Source of the DNA: Reyranella massiliensis 521 | GTDB taxonomy: Bacteria > Pseudomonadota > Alphaproteobacteria > Reyranellales > Reyranellaceae | NCBI RefSeq assembly: GCF_000312425.1 | Contig: NZ_HE997181.1 | Coordinates: 4,592,045 to 4,656,044, forward strand | DNA length: 64,000 nt | Direction of reading: 5' to 3' | Shown here: one piece after another, positions 24,414 to 33,481 of the stretch | How the letters are laid out: each line of letters opens with the position of its first letter | Position numbering within the stretch: position 1 is the stretch's first letter | Notes under the pieces: generated by a model | What the model saw: only the letters and a program-made list of their open reading frames with translations | The model's database searches: none | What the model was told of the DNA's origin: nothing | Made by a program: the position numbers and the translations under genes

Positions 24414-26063
24414 ATGCATATCTCCCTGCACATCCACGGCGCCGCCGGTACGGTGACGGGCTCTTGCTACCGGCTGGTGACCCCGGGCGGCGATCTGCTG
24501 GTCGACTGCGGCATGTTTCAGGGGCCGAAGTCGCTGCGCAGCCTTAATTATCGTCACTTTCCCTTCGAGGCCTCGACCATCGAGGCTGTGCTGCTGACTC
24601 ACGCCCACATCGATCATACTGGCCTGTTTCCCAAGCTTGCCGTGGCAGGGTTCCGCGGCAAAGCATGGACGACGGAAGCCAGCCGCGATCTTCTGCACTG
24701 GCTGTTGCCCGACGCCGGCGCCATCCAGGAGGGCGACGTCGATCGGCTGAACCGGCGCAACAGCCGCCGCGGAGAGCCCCCGGTCGCCCCCATCTATACC
24801 CGCGTCGATGCCGAGGCCTCGCTCTCGCTGCTTGCCGGGCAGCGCTACGACACGTGGTTCGAGCCTTTGAAAGGCGTACGCGCGCGCTTGCGCAACGCCG
24901 GTCACATCCTGGGTAGCGCCTTCATCGAAATGGAGGTCGACGCCAGGCCGCGACCCGTGCGTTTCGTCTTCTCCGGCGATATCGGCCCCCGGGAGAAGGC
25001 TCTCCAGCCCGATCCGTCGATCCCGGCGCCCTGCGACATCGTTCTGCTGGAGTCGACCTACGGCAACCGCCCGCGGCCGCGACCAACCGAAGCCGAACGC
25101 CGGACCCTGCTTGGACGCGAACTGAGCGACGCGCTTAAGGCGGGCGGCAATGTCATCGTTCCCGTGTTTGCCGTGGAGCGCACCCAGGAGATACTCGACG
25201 ACATTGCCCGCCTGAAACGCGACGGCGAGATCGGAGCCGTCCCGGTTTTCCTGGATTCTCCGCTCGCCGGCCGTACAACCGAGGTGTTTCGCCGCCATCG
25301 CCGCGCCTTGGACCGCGGCCCAGACAGGCCGGCCTTTACGGGCGGCGACTTCCGCCTGATCGAAACGGTCGAGCAGAGCAAGGCGATCGGGCGCATCCAC
25401 GGCGGCGCCGTCATCCTTGCCGGCTCCGGCATGTGCGAGGCTGGTCGCGTGAAGCATCATCTCAAGGACCATCTATGGCGGCCCGACTCGACGGTGCTCT
25501 TTGTCGGATACCAGGCGCCTGGCACGCTGGGCGCGCTCATCCGTGACGGCGCGGCGCGCGTACGTATCCACGGTGAAGAAATCAACGTGAAGGCGCGTAT
25601 CCGTGCCATCGACACCTACTCCGGGCACGCCGACCGCGACGAGCTGGTCGAATGGGCCCGCCCGCTCCTCCCGACACTCGGCTCGGCGCTGCTGGTGCAT
25701 GGCGAGCCCGATGCCGCGCAGGGCCTTTCAGAAGCCCTTTTTGCGGCCGGGCTGGATCGTTCATTCATGACGATGCCGGAACTCGATCAGGCATTCGACA
25801 TCGAATTCCACGACGACCGATGGCACGCCGTTCCGTCGCAGACCGCTGCCGTGCCGCGTATGCCGGCGGCGCAGGCGAGCGCACAGCGCGATTGGCACAA
25901 CGATTACGCCGCGGCGTTGCTCGATCTACGCAGTGCGCTGCAGCAAGAGAGCGACGATCGCCGGCGGCAACAACTGCTGAATGAAGTGCGCCGCCTGATC
26001 GACTCTCATCGAGTCGGCGTCGGCAACGGCTCGAAGCGGGAAACCATGATGTCGAGGTCGTAG
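24414..26063 (+). CDS. Metallo-beta-lactamase/beta-CASP ribonuclease-like protein
   Basis: The 549-residue protein has an MBL domain with the zinc motif LLTHAHIDHTG near residue 60, a beta-CASP insertion in the middle (VIVPVFAVERTQEIL near residue 245), and the C-terminal motif TYSGHADRDELVEW near residue 400. This is the plan of RNA 3'-processing or exonuclease enzymes (YsmJ/CPSF-like RNA-specific MBLs). A C-terminal extension of about 70 residues is helical. A TTG at 24408 with closer GGGGG spacing is an alternative start. Its control by the box at 24368 is uncertain because of the short distance. Confidence 0.9.
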   Translation: MHISLHIHGAAGTVTGSCYRLVTPGGDLLVDCGMFQGPKSLRSLNYRHFPFEASTIEAVLLTHAHIDHTGLFPKLAVAGFRGKAWTTEASRDLLHWLLPDAGAIQEGDVDRLNRRNSRRGEPPVAPIYTRVDAEASLSLLAGQRYDTWFEPLKGVRARLRNAGHILGSAFIEMEVDARPRPVRFVFSGDIGPREKALQPDPSIPAPCDIVLLESTYGNRPRPRPTEAERRTLLGRELSDALKAGGNVIVPVFAVERTQEILDDIARLKRDGEIGAVPVFLDSPLAGRTTEVFRRHRRALDRGPDRPAFTGGDFRLIETVEQSKAIGRIHGGAVILAGSGMCEAGRVKHHLKDHLWRPDSTVLFVGYQAPGTLGALIRDGAARVRIHGEEINVKARIRAIDTYSGHADRDELVEWARPLLPTLGSALLVHGEPDAAQGLSEALFAAGLDRSFMTMPELDQAFDIEFHDDRWHAVPSQTAAVPRMPAAQASAQRDWHNDYAAALLDLRSALQQESDDRRRQQLLNEVRRLIDSHRVGVGNGSKRETMMSRS

Positions 26064-26130
26064 GCCTCGTTTTGGCCGAGCGAACGCGCTGGCCCGACAT
26101 GCGCCTGACTGCCCGCCTGCCCCCTCGCGC

Positions 26131-26778
26131 CTAGTTGTCCAACGCCGCGGGCAAGCGGGTATGGCTGAGGTAGACAGGGATGGGTGCAGGCAGGGGAACC
26201 GAGTAGGTGTCCCTGCGCGCGACGCGCCCTTCGATATCGGCGAGCGAGAGACCAAGCACCCAGGCAGCGAGCGGACGCGCCTGCTCGACCCGTATGCAAC
26301 CATGACTGAGCGCCCTCTGTGTACGATTGAACAGTGCCTTGTCGTTCGTATCGTGGAGGAAGATCAGAAGGTCGTTGTCGAGTTCGAACAGGATCTGCCC
26401 CAGCGGGTTGTTGGGGCCCGGCGGAACGTAGCGTGCGCCTTCGTCGCGCATCATTTGTGGGGTCGGAGTCCAGGCTGGATTGAACCTGACGGAGCGCATG
26501 GAGGACAGCAGTTCCGGAGTCGGCGTAGCCGGTCGCCCGACGATCACTCGACTGCGCAGCACGGGCGCTCCGTCCTCCAGCGCGACCAGCTCGAAGGAGC
26601 GGATATCGACTACAATCGCTTTGCCTCGCGACGGAAAGAGGAGACTTGCGTCCGCTTCGGCCGCGGAATCCGCATGTGAGCCGGCCGTCGCCTGACTTCG
26701 CGGTGCCTGTCCCTCCGTAGGACCGCAACCCGCCCCGATGGCGGCGCAAACCAGGGCCAGCAGCACCCGTCGGGGCAC
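26131..26778 (-). CDS. L,D-transpeptidase (YkuD) lipoprotein
   Basis: The 215-residue product starts at GTG 26778 with a short lipoprotein signal ending in a lipobox-like IGAGC near residue 17, then a YkuD domain whose catalytic block is SHGCIRV near residue 175. Such enzymes make 3-3 peptidoglycan cross-links or attach proteins to the wall, a change typical of non-growing cells. The frame is open far upstream over the USP gene, but that part is out-of-frame shadow. It starts 16 bases after the USP stop and is the third gene of the chaB-usp operon. Confidence 0.85.
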   Translation of the reverse strand: MPRRVLLALVCAAIGAGCGPTEGQAPRSQATAGSHADSAAEADASLLFPSRGKAIVVDIRSFELVALEDGAPVLRSRVIVGRPATPTPELLSSMRSVRFNPAWTPTPQMMRDEGARYVPPGPNNPLGQILFELDNDLLIFLHDTNDKALFNRTQRALSHGCIRVEQARPLAAWVLGLSLADIEGRVARRDTYSVPLPAPIPVYLSHTRLPAALDN

Positions 26779-26794
26779 GGCGATGCGAGAACGC

Positions 26795-27616
26795 CTAGTG
26801 GGCGACGAGCGCACAACGATCGCCGGCGAGAAGCTGGGTGGTGATGCCGCCCAAGACCCATTGGCCCTGACGGGCATGACCATAGGCCCCAGCAATGACC
26901 AAATCGGCCTGCAGCTCGCTGGCGATTTCGTCGAGCTGCGAGGCGTTCGACCTAACCGGCAGCTCCACCTTCGAATCGGCTCTGACGCCATGGTGGCCCA
27001 GCCAGGCGACAACTTCAGCGACACCGCTGTGGGCCTCGGCGACGCCTTCATCGTCGGCAATTTCAACGATCGTCGTCGTCGTGGCAGCCTTGAGAAACGG
27101 CAAGGCATCGACAATCGCGCGCCGCGCTTCGCGCGTATCCTTCCAGGCCACCACGACCCGGTCCAGACCAATGGTCGCCACCCCCGGCGGCACCAGCAAA
27201 ACGGGGCGACCGGCAGACATCACGAGATCACATATGTCCGGCCGGCGGGTCGCGTCGCACTGCGCACCGCTGGCCTCGGCGCCAAGCACGATCAGGTCTG
27301 CATTCCGCGCCTGCCGCGAAAGATGCTCTGCCAGGGGCAAAACGGTGGTCTGCGCCCGCCATTCGATCCGGCCCTTGAGCTGTGCGACGGCGCGCCGAAA
27401 CTCCAGCTCGCCCTCCTTGATGTGGCGCGCGATCTCCTTGCGGTCTTCGTCGAACAAAGCTGCGGGAACCGCATAGTCGTGGCAAACCGTCTGGATCGGC
27501 CGGCAGGCGGCCAAGCCGATGATGCCGGCGTCGAACCTCGTCGCAATCCGAACGGTGGCGTCCAACACGCGATCATTCGGTCGCCCGAGAACCAGAATCG
27601 CCATCAGGGTGTTCAT
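26795..27616 (-). CDS. Tandem-domain universal stress protein
   Basis: The 273-residue product has two UspA-like halves (AILVLGRPNDRVLDATVRIA start; VVVAWKDTREARRAIVDALPFL mid-protein) and the C-terminal signature AGAYGHARQGQWVLGGITTQLL. It is more diverged than the two USPs at 12642 and 20585; the nucleotide loop has lost the usual G-A-S-R. Its ATG 27616 shares a base with the ChaB stop (TGATG), so translation is coupled. It is in the ChaB-USP-transpeptidase operon controlled by the box at 27904. Confidence 0.9.
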   Translation of the reverse strand: MNTLMAILVLGRPNDRVLDATVRIATRFDAGIIGLAACRPIQTVCHDYAVPAALFDEDRKEIARHIKEGELEFRRAVAQLKGRIEWRAQTTVLPLAEHLSRQARNADLIVLGAEASGAQCDATRRPDICDLVMSAGRPVLLVPPGVATIGLDRVVVAWKDTREARRAIVDALPFLKAATTTTIVEIADDEGVAEAHSGVAEVVAWLGHHGVRADSKVELPVRSNASQLDEIASELQADLVIAGAYGHARQGQWVLGGITTQLLAGDRCALVAH

Positions 27617-27846
27617 CACGTCGACGGGCCCTCGTGGGAATTGGGCATCCATTGACCGCCGGCGCCCTTGTGGAAGTGTCGCTTTACCGCCGCCCAAGCC
27701 GTCCGATGGGCGATCTCCTCACGCCTTTGGTCGTGCGTGTGGTTCGCCCAGGCATCGTTGAAGGCTTCGCGATAGAGGTCTTGCGCCCGTGGCGGCAGGT
27801 GATGACGAACCGAAGGGGGCAAGGCAGCGTTCGATGGATAAGGCAT
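27616..27846 (-). CDS. chaB: ChaB family protein
   Basis: The 76-residue protein matches ChaB: LPPSVRHHLPPRAQDLYREAFNDAW, then REEIAHRTAWAAVKRHF and a GGQW end. E. coli ChaB is annotated as a regulator of the ChaA cation antiporter, but the family is widespread and its function is not firm. The larger open frame upstream is not real; ATG 27846 begins the conserved domain. It is the first gene of the operon, 57 bases from a box, and overlaps the next start. Confidence 0.88.
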   Translation of the reverse strand: MPYPSNAALPPSVRHHLPPRAQDLYREAFNDAWANHTHDQRREEIAHRTAWAAVKRHFHKGAGGQWMPNSHEGPST

Positions 27847-27903
27847 GAGGGAATCCCACACGTTCCAATCCTTGCAACATCGTTTGCTCCGAAGCTGCCA
27901 GCC

Positions 27904-27917
27904 TTGATCTGACGCAA
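27904..27917 (-). promoter_or_regulatory. FNR/FixK-type box upstream of the chaB operon
   Basis: TTGATCTGACGCAA. The second half is CGCAA, allowed in FixK-type boxes (G/T-CAA) though not a perfect FNR half. It is 57 bases from the start. Confidence 0.6.
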
Positions 27918-27953
27918 ACTCATCATCGAGATGTCGAGCGGGGTGCTCGCCGC

Positions 27954-28940
27954 TCAGCCTGGCACGAGCACGGCGGCACCCTGGAACCTGCCGGCCCGCA
28001 GGTCCGCAAGGGCATCGTTGGCACGAACCAGCGGATAGACGTGCGTCGTCGTATGGACGGCCGCACGTGGTGCGATCTCGAGGAACTCGAGGGCGTCCTG
28101 TCGGGTCAAGTTGGCAACCGAAACAACCTGCCGCTCGCCCCACAAGAGGTTGTAGGGAAATTGCGGAATGTCGCTCATGTGGATGCCGCCGCAGACGACC
28201 CGGCCGCCCTTGCAGACCGCGCGCAACGCCGCCGGCACCAGCGCTCCCACCGGCGCAAACAGAATGGCCGCATCGAGCGATTGCGGCGGAGATTGCGAGG
28301 AGTCGCCCGCCCAGCAGGCTCCGAGAGACAGGGCATGAGCTTGCGCCGCCGTGTCGCCCTTCTGCGTGAATGCGTACACTTGCCGTCCCTGCCAGCGGCA
28401 GACCTGCGCGATGATATGGGCGGCGGCGCCGAAACCGTAGAGACCGACGCGAGACGCTTTGCCAGCCATTTTCAAGGAACGCCAACCGATCAATCCCGCG
28501 CAGAGAAGAGGCGCCGCCGCAACGGGATCGTCAAAACCGTCCAGAGGGAAGGCGTAAGCGGCATCGGCGACGGCATGCGTGGCAAAGCCGCCATCGCGGC
28601 TATGCCCGGTGAAAACCGGCCGGTCGCAAAGGTTTTCCTGGTGAGCGGCGCAGTAGGGGCAATTGCCACACGTATGGCCGAGCCACGGGATGCCGACCCG
28701 CTGGCCGACACGATGCGAGGTGACGTTCTGTCCGACCTCGTCGACGATACCTACGATCTCGTGCCCCGGCACGACAGGCCGAACGACATTCGGCAGTTCG
28801 CCATCGACAATATGGAGATCGGTCCGGCACACACCGCAGGCTTCGACCCGAACGCGGATTTCACCCGGCGCGGGATGGGGGTCGGGCCGCTCCTCGAGAG
28901 CAAGTGGCCGACCCGGCGCGGAAAGGACCATCGCCCGCAT
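27954..28940 (-). CDS. Zinc-dependent alcohol dehydrogenase
   Basis: The 328-residue MDR enzyme has the catalytic zinc ligands Cys in EACGVCRTDLH and His in VVPGHEIVG, and a structural zinc cluster CGNCPYCAAHQENLC near residue 94. The Rossmann loop GLYGFGAAAH is a diverged G-x-G-x2-G/A. AdhA-type enzymes of this group act on short aliphatic alcohols or aldehydes, so ethanol-type fermentation is likely. AGGAGAAAA precedes ATG 28940. It follows groEL by 82 bases on the same strand and has no box of its own, so it is probably read from the groEL promoter. Confidence 0.9.
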   Translation of the reverse strand: MRAMVLSAPGRPLALEERPDPHPAPGEIRVRVEACGVCRTDLHIVDGELPNVVRPVVPGHEIVGIVDEVGQNVTSHRVGQRVGIPWLGHTCGNCPYCAAHQENLCDRPVFTGHSRDGGFATHAVADAAYAFPLDGFDDPVAAAPLLCAGLIGWRSLKMAGKASRVGLYGFGAAAHIIAQVCRWQGRQVYAFTQKGDTAAQAHALSLGACWAGDSSQSPPQSLDAAILFAPVGALVPAALRAVCKGGRVVCGGIHMSDIPQFPYNLLWGERQVVSVANLTRQDALEFLEIAPRAAVHTTTHVYPLVRANDALADLRAGRFQGAAVLVPG

Positions 28941-29022
28941 GGGTTTTCTCCTGCTTCGTTCTCCGGCCGCCGGAACAAGATGTCCGCGCTTCGCCAGTCT
29001 CGAAGGCCGCGAAACTGGTTCT

Positions 29023-30648
29023 TCAGAGGGCCAGTTCGGGCTCACGCACCGGCGAGCCCTTGGCCGGCTCCTCGACCTCCGTCATCGTTGCTTCGCTCAG
29101 GAGCAGCACGCTGGCCACTGAAACGGCATTCTCCAGCGCGATGCGGACGACCTTGGTCGGATCGATTATTCCCGCCTCGACCAGGTCGACATACTGCTTG
29201 CGTGCGGCGTCGAATCCGTAATTGCCTTTGCCGTCGAGCATGCGAGCCACCGCCACGCCTCCGTCAGTCGACGAATTCTCGGCGATCTGGCGGGCCGGCG
29301 CCTCAAGCGCCCGCTTCAGCAGCTGGATGCCGGTCCGTTCGTCGCCTTCCGCCTGAGCCTCTTCACGGGCCACCGCCTCGGTGCAGCGCAGCAGGGCCAA
29401 GCCCCCGCCAGGCACGATGCCTTCTGCAACCGCAGCCTTGGTGGCGCTGATGGCATCGTCCAGGGCCTCCTTCTTCGCCTTCATCTCGGATTCGGCAGGC
29501 GCACCGACCTTGATCACCGCGACACCGCCCGAAAGCTTGGCCAAACGCTCGCGCAGCTTCTCCTTGTCGTAGTCGCTGGTGGCACTTTCGATTTCTCGAC
29601 GAATGGCGGCGATGCGGCCATCAATGGCGGGCTTGTCGCCACCACCGCCGATAATGGTGGTGGTGTCCTTATTGACGACGACCCGTTTGGCCCTGCCAAG
29701 GCTCGCGATGCTGACATTGGCCAACTTGAGGCCAAGCTCTTCGGAAACGACCTCGCAACCCGTCAGCACCGCCATATCCTGCAACATGGCCTTGCGCCGG
29801 TCACCGAAGCCGGGCGCCTTCACGGCACAGCTCCTGAGCGCGCCGCGCAGCTGGTTGATGATGAGCGTCGCCAGGGCGTCGCCTTCGACGTCCTCGGCGA
29901 TCAACAGCAGAGGCCGCCCGGACTTCACGATCTCGTCGAGAACCGGGAGCATATCCTTCAGGACCGCCAGCTTGCGGTCGCACAGAAGAACATGCGCATC
30001 TTCCAGTACCGACTCCATGCGTTCGGAATTTGTAATGAAATAGGGTGAGATGAACCCGCGGTCGAACTGCATGCCCTCCACGACCTCGAGTACGGTCTCG
30101 GTCGTCTTCGATTCCTCGACGGTGATGACCCCGTCATTGCCGACCTTCTCCATGGCATCGGCCACCAGCTCTCCGATCGTCTGGTCGTTGTGAGCGGAAA
30201 TGGTTGCCACCTGCACTTTCTCGAGGCGCGTCGACACCGGCCGCGACATCTCCTTCAGAGCGGCGATGGTGGCCTTGGCCGCGCGATCCAGACCACGTTT
30301 GAGATCGATGGCGCTGGCCCCCGCCACCACATTGCGAACGCCTTCGGCGAGCATGGCATGAGCCAGGACCGTCGAGCCGGAGGTTCCATCGCCCACCAGG
30401 TCGCCCGTGCGTTCCGCCGCCTGTCGCAGCATCTGGCCCCCGAGATTCTCCTCGGCATCCTTCAGCTCGAATTCCTTGGCGATCGTGACGCCATCGTTGC
30501 AAACCAACGGCGGCCCCCACTTCTTCTGGATCAGCACCGACTTCGACTTGGGGCCGAGCGTCACCCGGATGGCATCGGCGAGCTGGGTCGCACCGCGCAG
30601 TACTTTTTCGCGCGCTGCCGACCCGAACATGACGTGCTTGTAGGTCAT
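29023..30648 (-). CDS. groEL: Solitary GroEL-type chaperonin
   Basis: The 541-residue protein is full length. It has the ATP motifs GDGTSGST near residue 86 and the catalytic Asp region [21 protein letters not shown] near residue 395. It lacks the C-terminal GGM repeats and ends PVREPELAL instead. The equatorial domain has an unusual [20 protein letters not shown] segment where housekeeping GroELs read KGRNVVL. No groES is adjacent or elsewhere in the window. The gene is headed by a CTGAT-N4-ATCAA box at 58 bases, pointing to a hypoxia-induced special chaperonin rather than the essential one. Confidence 0.93.
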   Translation of the reverse strand: MTYKHVMFGSAAREKVLRGATQLADAIRVTLGPKSKSVLIQKKWGPPLVCNDGVTIAKEFELKDAEENLGGQMLRQAAERTGDLVGDGTSGSTVLAHAMLAEGVRNVVAGASAIDLKRGLDRAAKATIAALKEMSRPVSTRLEKVQVATISAHNDQTIGELVADAMEKVGNDGVITVEESKTTETVLEVVEGMQFDRGFISPYFITNSERMESVLEDAHVLLCDRKLAVLKDMLPVLDEIVKSGRPLLLIAEDVEGDALATLIINQLRGALRSCAVKAPGFGDRRKAMLQDMAVLTGCEVVSEELGLKLANVSIASLGRAKRVVVNKDTTTIIGGGGDKPAIDGRIAAIRREIESATSDYDKEKLRERLAKLSGGVAVIKVGAPAESEMKAKKEALDDAISATKAAVAEGIVPGGGLALLRCTEAVAREEAQAEGDERTGIQLLKRALEAPARQIAENSSTDGGVAVARMLDGKGNYGFDAARKQYVDLVEAGIIDPTKVVRIALENAVSVASVLLLSEATMTEVEEPAKGSPVREPELAL

Positions 30649-30706
30649 AAGTGCCTCCGCGCAAACAATGCGAGCCTCTACTAAGGGCGATACCGGGAAG
30701 AAGGGG

Positions 30707-30720
30707 CTGATCTAGATCAA
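30707..30720 (-). promoter_or_regulatory. FNR/FixK-type box upstream of groEL
   Basis: CTGATCTAGATCAA, one mismatch in the first base. It is 58 bases from the groEL start. The rest of the groEL-hsp20 gap (30721-30923) shows no gene, CIRCE-like element or terminator that I can support. Confidence 0.7.
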
Positions 30721-30923
30721 GCTACGAACCGTTCTTTCAACAAGGCCAGATCCACGGCAAAGCCATGCGCCGTCACTGTCGAGTGGTCGGCGGAAGCGCG
30801 CCTCGGATCGTCTTTGCGATCAGGGGGCAGTGACTCTACGGTCGACCGCACGAGCGATGACAGGCGACGCCTGCGCGGACGCGACGGTCATCGTCGTCGT
30901 CCGCACAGGCGGGGCCTTGCGCA

Positions 30924-31403
30924 TCACGCCGCCTTGATGGCGACCTGCTTGACTTGTGCAGGAGGGTTGGCCGTCTTGGCGATTTCGAGCGTCAGCACGC
31001 CCTTGGCGAACTGCGCCGTGATGCCGTTTCGATCGGCGTCGGCTGGCAGCGTAAAGGCGCGCGTGAAGCTGCCGTAACTGCGCTCCGAGTAGTGGGTCTT
31101 GTCGTCGGTCTGTTCGACCTTCTTTTCACCCGAGATGGTTAGGACGTCGTTCTCGATCTCGACCTTCACGTCCTTCTCGTCCAGCCCCGGCAGCTCGACG
31201 GCAACGCTATAGGTCTTGCCGTTCTCCTTCACCTCGACTTTGGGCATGTGATCGAAGGCGCGCAGAGCACGCGGCTCGCTGCTCGGCGCGAAGTCAGCCC
31301 AGCTGAAAGGCCAGCCCCGCATCATGCGGTTGAACATCTGGTCGAAGTCCCCGGAAAAGGGCCCGAGGTTACGCGATGAGGTCAGCGATTTGGCTTCCGT
31401 CAT
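30924..31403 (-). CDS. Hsp20/alpha-crystallin small heat-shock protein
   Basis: The 159-residue protein has the alpha-crystallin domain between residues 45 and 145 (PKVEVKENGKTYSVAVELPG, DVLTISGEKK, the conserved GSFTRAFTLP and the FAKGVLTLEIAK beta-strand) and a C-terminal IKA rather than a strict I-x-I. Hsp20 holds unfolded proteins in an ATP-independent manner. GGAGGA precedes ATG 31403. It is divergent from the PCMT operon and shares the box at 31469. HspX of the DosR regulon is the same family. Confidence 0.93.
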   Translation of the reverse strand: MTEAKSLTSSRNLGPFSGDFDQMFNRMMRGWPFSWADFAPSSEPRALRAFDHMPKVEVKENGKTYSVAVELPGLDEKDVKVEIENDVLTISGEKKVEQTDDKTHYSERSYGSFTRAFTLPADADRNGITAQFAKGVLTLEIAKTANPPAQVKQVAIKAA

Positions 31404-31468
31404 GATGTCCTCCGTAGCGGATCGCCTGTGATCCAACGGTCATCTACAGGCTTTGCCCTGCACCCTGT

Positions 31469-31482
31469 TTGATCCGGATCAA
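31469..31482. promoter_or_regulatory. FNR/FixK-type box between hsp20 and the PCMT operon
   Basis: TTGATCCGGATCAA, perfect and fully palindromic over 14 bases. It is 65 bases from the hsp20 start (minus) and 54 from the PCMT start (plus), so it can serve both. Confidence 0.85.
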
Positions 31483-31536
31483 TCGCCGTGTTGCTTCGAA
31501 GCGGTAGGAAGGTGCGCTATTCGAAAGGATCGCGCC

Positions 31537-32262
31537 ATGAAATCGATCAACCCGTACGTCGGCCCGCGCGACCGGATGGTGCTCGAGCAACTTGCCGCCA
31601 GGGGGGTGAGCGACCCGCGCGTCCTCGATGCCATGCGCCATGTGGCCCGCGAGGCCTTTGTGCCGGAGGAGTTACGCCAGGCCGCCTATTCCGACCAGCC
31701 GCTGCCGATCGGCGAGGGCCAGACGATATCGCAGCCCTACATCGTCGCCGCCATGGCGGAGGCGCTGGGTCTGCGGGGGGACGAGAACATCCTGGAAATC
31801 GGAACGGGCTCCGGCTACGACGCCGCCGTCCTGGCCCACATCGCGCGTGCAGTGCACACGATCGAGCGCATCCCGTCGCTCGCCAGACGTGCCCGCGAGA
31901 CGCTGCGGCGACTGGGCTATGAAAGCGTCGAGGTGATCGAGGGAGACGGCAGCGTAGGCTGGAGGCCAGCTGCGCCCTACGACGCCATCGTCGCCACGGC
32001 CGAGGCGCCACGCATCCCCCCATCCCTGCGCGCCCAGCTCAGGCCGGGTGGCAGGCTGGTAATGCCGGTGGCCGATCCCAGTTGCGGACAGGCACTGGTG
32101 CGCATGATCCGCGGCGACAATGGGCACGACAGGGTGGAAAGCATCCTGCCCGTACGCTTCGTGCCTCTCATCGGTATCGAGGGTTGGCCGGACGATCGGA
32201 CCTCGTCAGGCCAGACGCGCGAGGGTGAGGGCCTGCACCGGCCATTCGGGGGCCATCGGTGA
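31537..32262 (+). CDS. pcm: Protein-L-isoaspartate O-methyltransferase
   Basis: The 241-residue enzyme has the PCMT substrate loop YSDQPLPIGEGQTISQPYIVA near residue 49, the AdoMet motif LEIGTGSGYDAAVL near residue 88, and the acidic motif VIEGDGS near residue 131. It methylates isoaspartyl residues formed as proteins age, starting their repair, which matters for non-growing cells. The C-terminus is extended by a flexible tail. RBS GAAAGGAT. Its stop overlaps the GTG of the AdoMet synthetase gene (GTGA), so enzyme and cofactor supply are translationally coupled. Confidence 0.93.
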   Translation: MKSINPYVGPRDRMVLEQLAARGVSDPRVLDAMRHVAREAFVPEELRQAAYSDQPLPIGEGQTISQPYIVAAMAEALGLRGDENILEIGTGSGYDAAVLAHIARAVHTIERIPSLARRARETLRRLGYESVEVIEGDGSVGWRPAAPYDAIVATAEAPRIPPSLRAQLRPGGRLVMPVADPSCGQALVRMIRGDNGHDRVESILPVRFVPLIGIEGWPDDRTSSGQTREGEGLHRPFGGHR

Positions 32263-33455
32263 CCCTCGTCGTATCTGTACGACCGCCGCGGCACGAAGCG
32301 GTCGAGGTCGTCGAACGCAAGGGGCTCGGTCATCCCGACTCGATCTGTGATGCCCTTGCAGAGACGCTGTCGCGCAACCTTTGCCGGCATTATCTCGATC
32401 GGACTGGCGAGATCCTCCATCACAATGTCGACAAGGCGCTGTTATGCGGCGGGGACGCGGCGCCGGCTTTCGGGGGCGGGCAGGTACTGGCGCCGGTCGA
32501 GATCTACCTGGCTGGCCGCGCTGCCGGCACCGCAGGCAACGATCGCGTGCCGCTCGACGAGATTGCCATCGAGGGCTCGCGCGCATGGCTGCGCGACAAT
32601 CTCCACGCCTTCGACGTCGACCGCCATGTGCGTGTGCACAGCGTATTGCGGCCAGGTTCCAAAGCACTTTCGGAACTGTACCAGCGGAACCGGATTGCCG
32701 GCGCGAGAGTCTTGGCAAACGACACTTCGATCGGCGTGGGCTACGCACCGCTCAGTGCACTCGAATTCCTGGTCCTTCGCACCGAGAGCCTGCTGAATGG
32801 TCGGCAGCGCGCTTCGCACCATCCCGCTTGGGGCGAAGACATCAAGGTCATGGGAGTCCGGCACGGAACGGCCGTCTCGCTGACGATTGCCTGCGCCATG
32901 ATCGACCGCTGGCTCTACAGCATCGAGGAATACTTTGCCGAGACGACGGCGATCCGGCGCAAGGTGCAGGATCTGGCCGCCGAGCACGGCTTCGACCAGT
33001 GCCGGGTGCATGTCAATGCAGCGGACGATCTTGAAGGCGGATCGCTCTACCTGACGGTGACCGGCACTTCGGCCGAAGCCGGCGACGATGGCGAGGTCGG
33101 CCGGGGCAACAGGGTGAACGGTTTGATCACGCCAGGTCGCCCTATGAGCCTGGAGGCTGCGGCTGGAAAGAACCCTGTCAGTCATGTCGGCAAGATCTAC
33201 AACGTGATTGCGCGGGACATCGCCGAAGCGCTGGTCAGCGAGATTGCGGCCGTCGCCAGTGCGGAGTGCTGCCTTGTGAGCGAAATCGGCAAGCCTGTAG
33301 AGGCACCTGCTTTGACGCACGTCCGGCTCGCCACACACGATGGCAGCCCCGCCGATCGGCTGGAATCGGCCGTAGGCGAGATCGTCACGCGGCAGACACG
33401 CGGCATCGCAGGCCTGGTCGACCGTTTCGTCGCCGGCACGCTTCAGCTTTTCTGA
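32259..33455 (+). CDS. Archaeal-type S-adenosylmethionine synthetase
   Basis: The 398-residue protein belongs to the archaeal AdoMet synthetase family, not Met[18 protein letters not shown] near residue 20, [12 protein letters not shown] near residue 55, and [16 protein letters not shown] near residue 190. It makes AdoMet from ATP and methionine. In bacteria this family is sporadic, usually alongside a normal metK, and here it sits in an operon with PCMT. It starts at GTG 32259 overlapping the PCMT stop. It suggests a dedicated, stable AdoMet source for repair under stress. Confidence 0.92.
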   Translation: MTLVVSVRPPRHEAVEVVERKGLGHPDSICDALAETLSRNLCRHYLDRTGEILHHNVDKALLCGGDAAPAFGGGQVLAPVEIYLAGRAAGTAGNDRVPLDEIAIEGSRAWLRDNLHAFDVDRHVRVHSVLRPGSKALSELYQRNRIAGARVLANDTSIGVGYAPLSALEFLVLRTESLLNGRQRASHHPAWGEDIKVMGVRHGTAVSLTIACAMIDRWLYSIEEYFAETTAIRRKVQDLAAEHGFDQCRVHVNAADDLEGGSLYLTVTGTSAEAGDDGEVGRGNRVNGLITPGRPMSLEAAAGKNPVSHVGKIYNVIARDIAEALVSEIAAVASAECCLVSEIGKPVEAPALTHVRLATHDGSPADRLESAVGEIVTRQTRGIAGLVDRFVAGTLQLF

Positions 33456-33481
33456 TACCGATCGGTGCGGGAACTGCAGCC

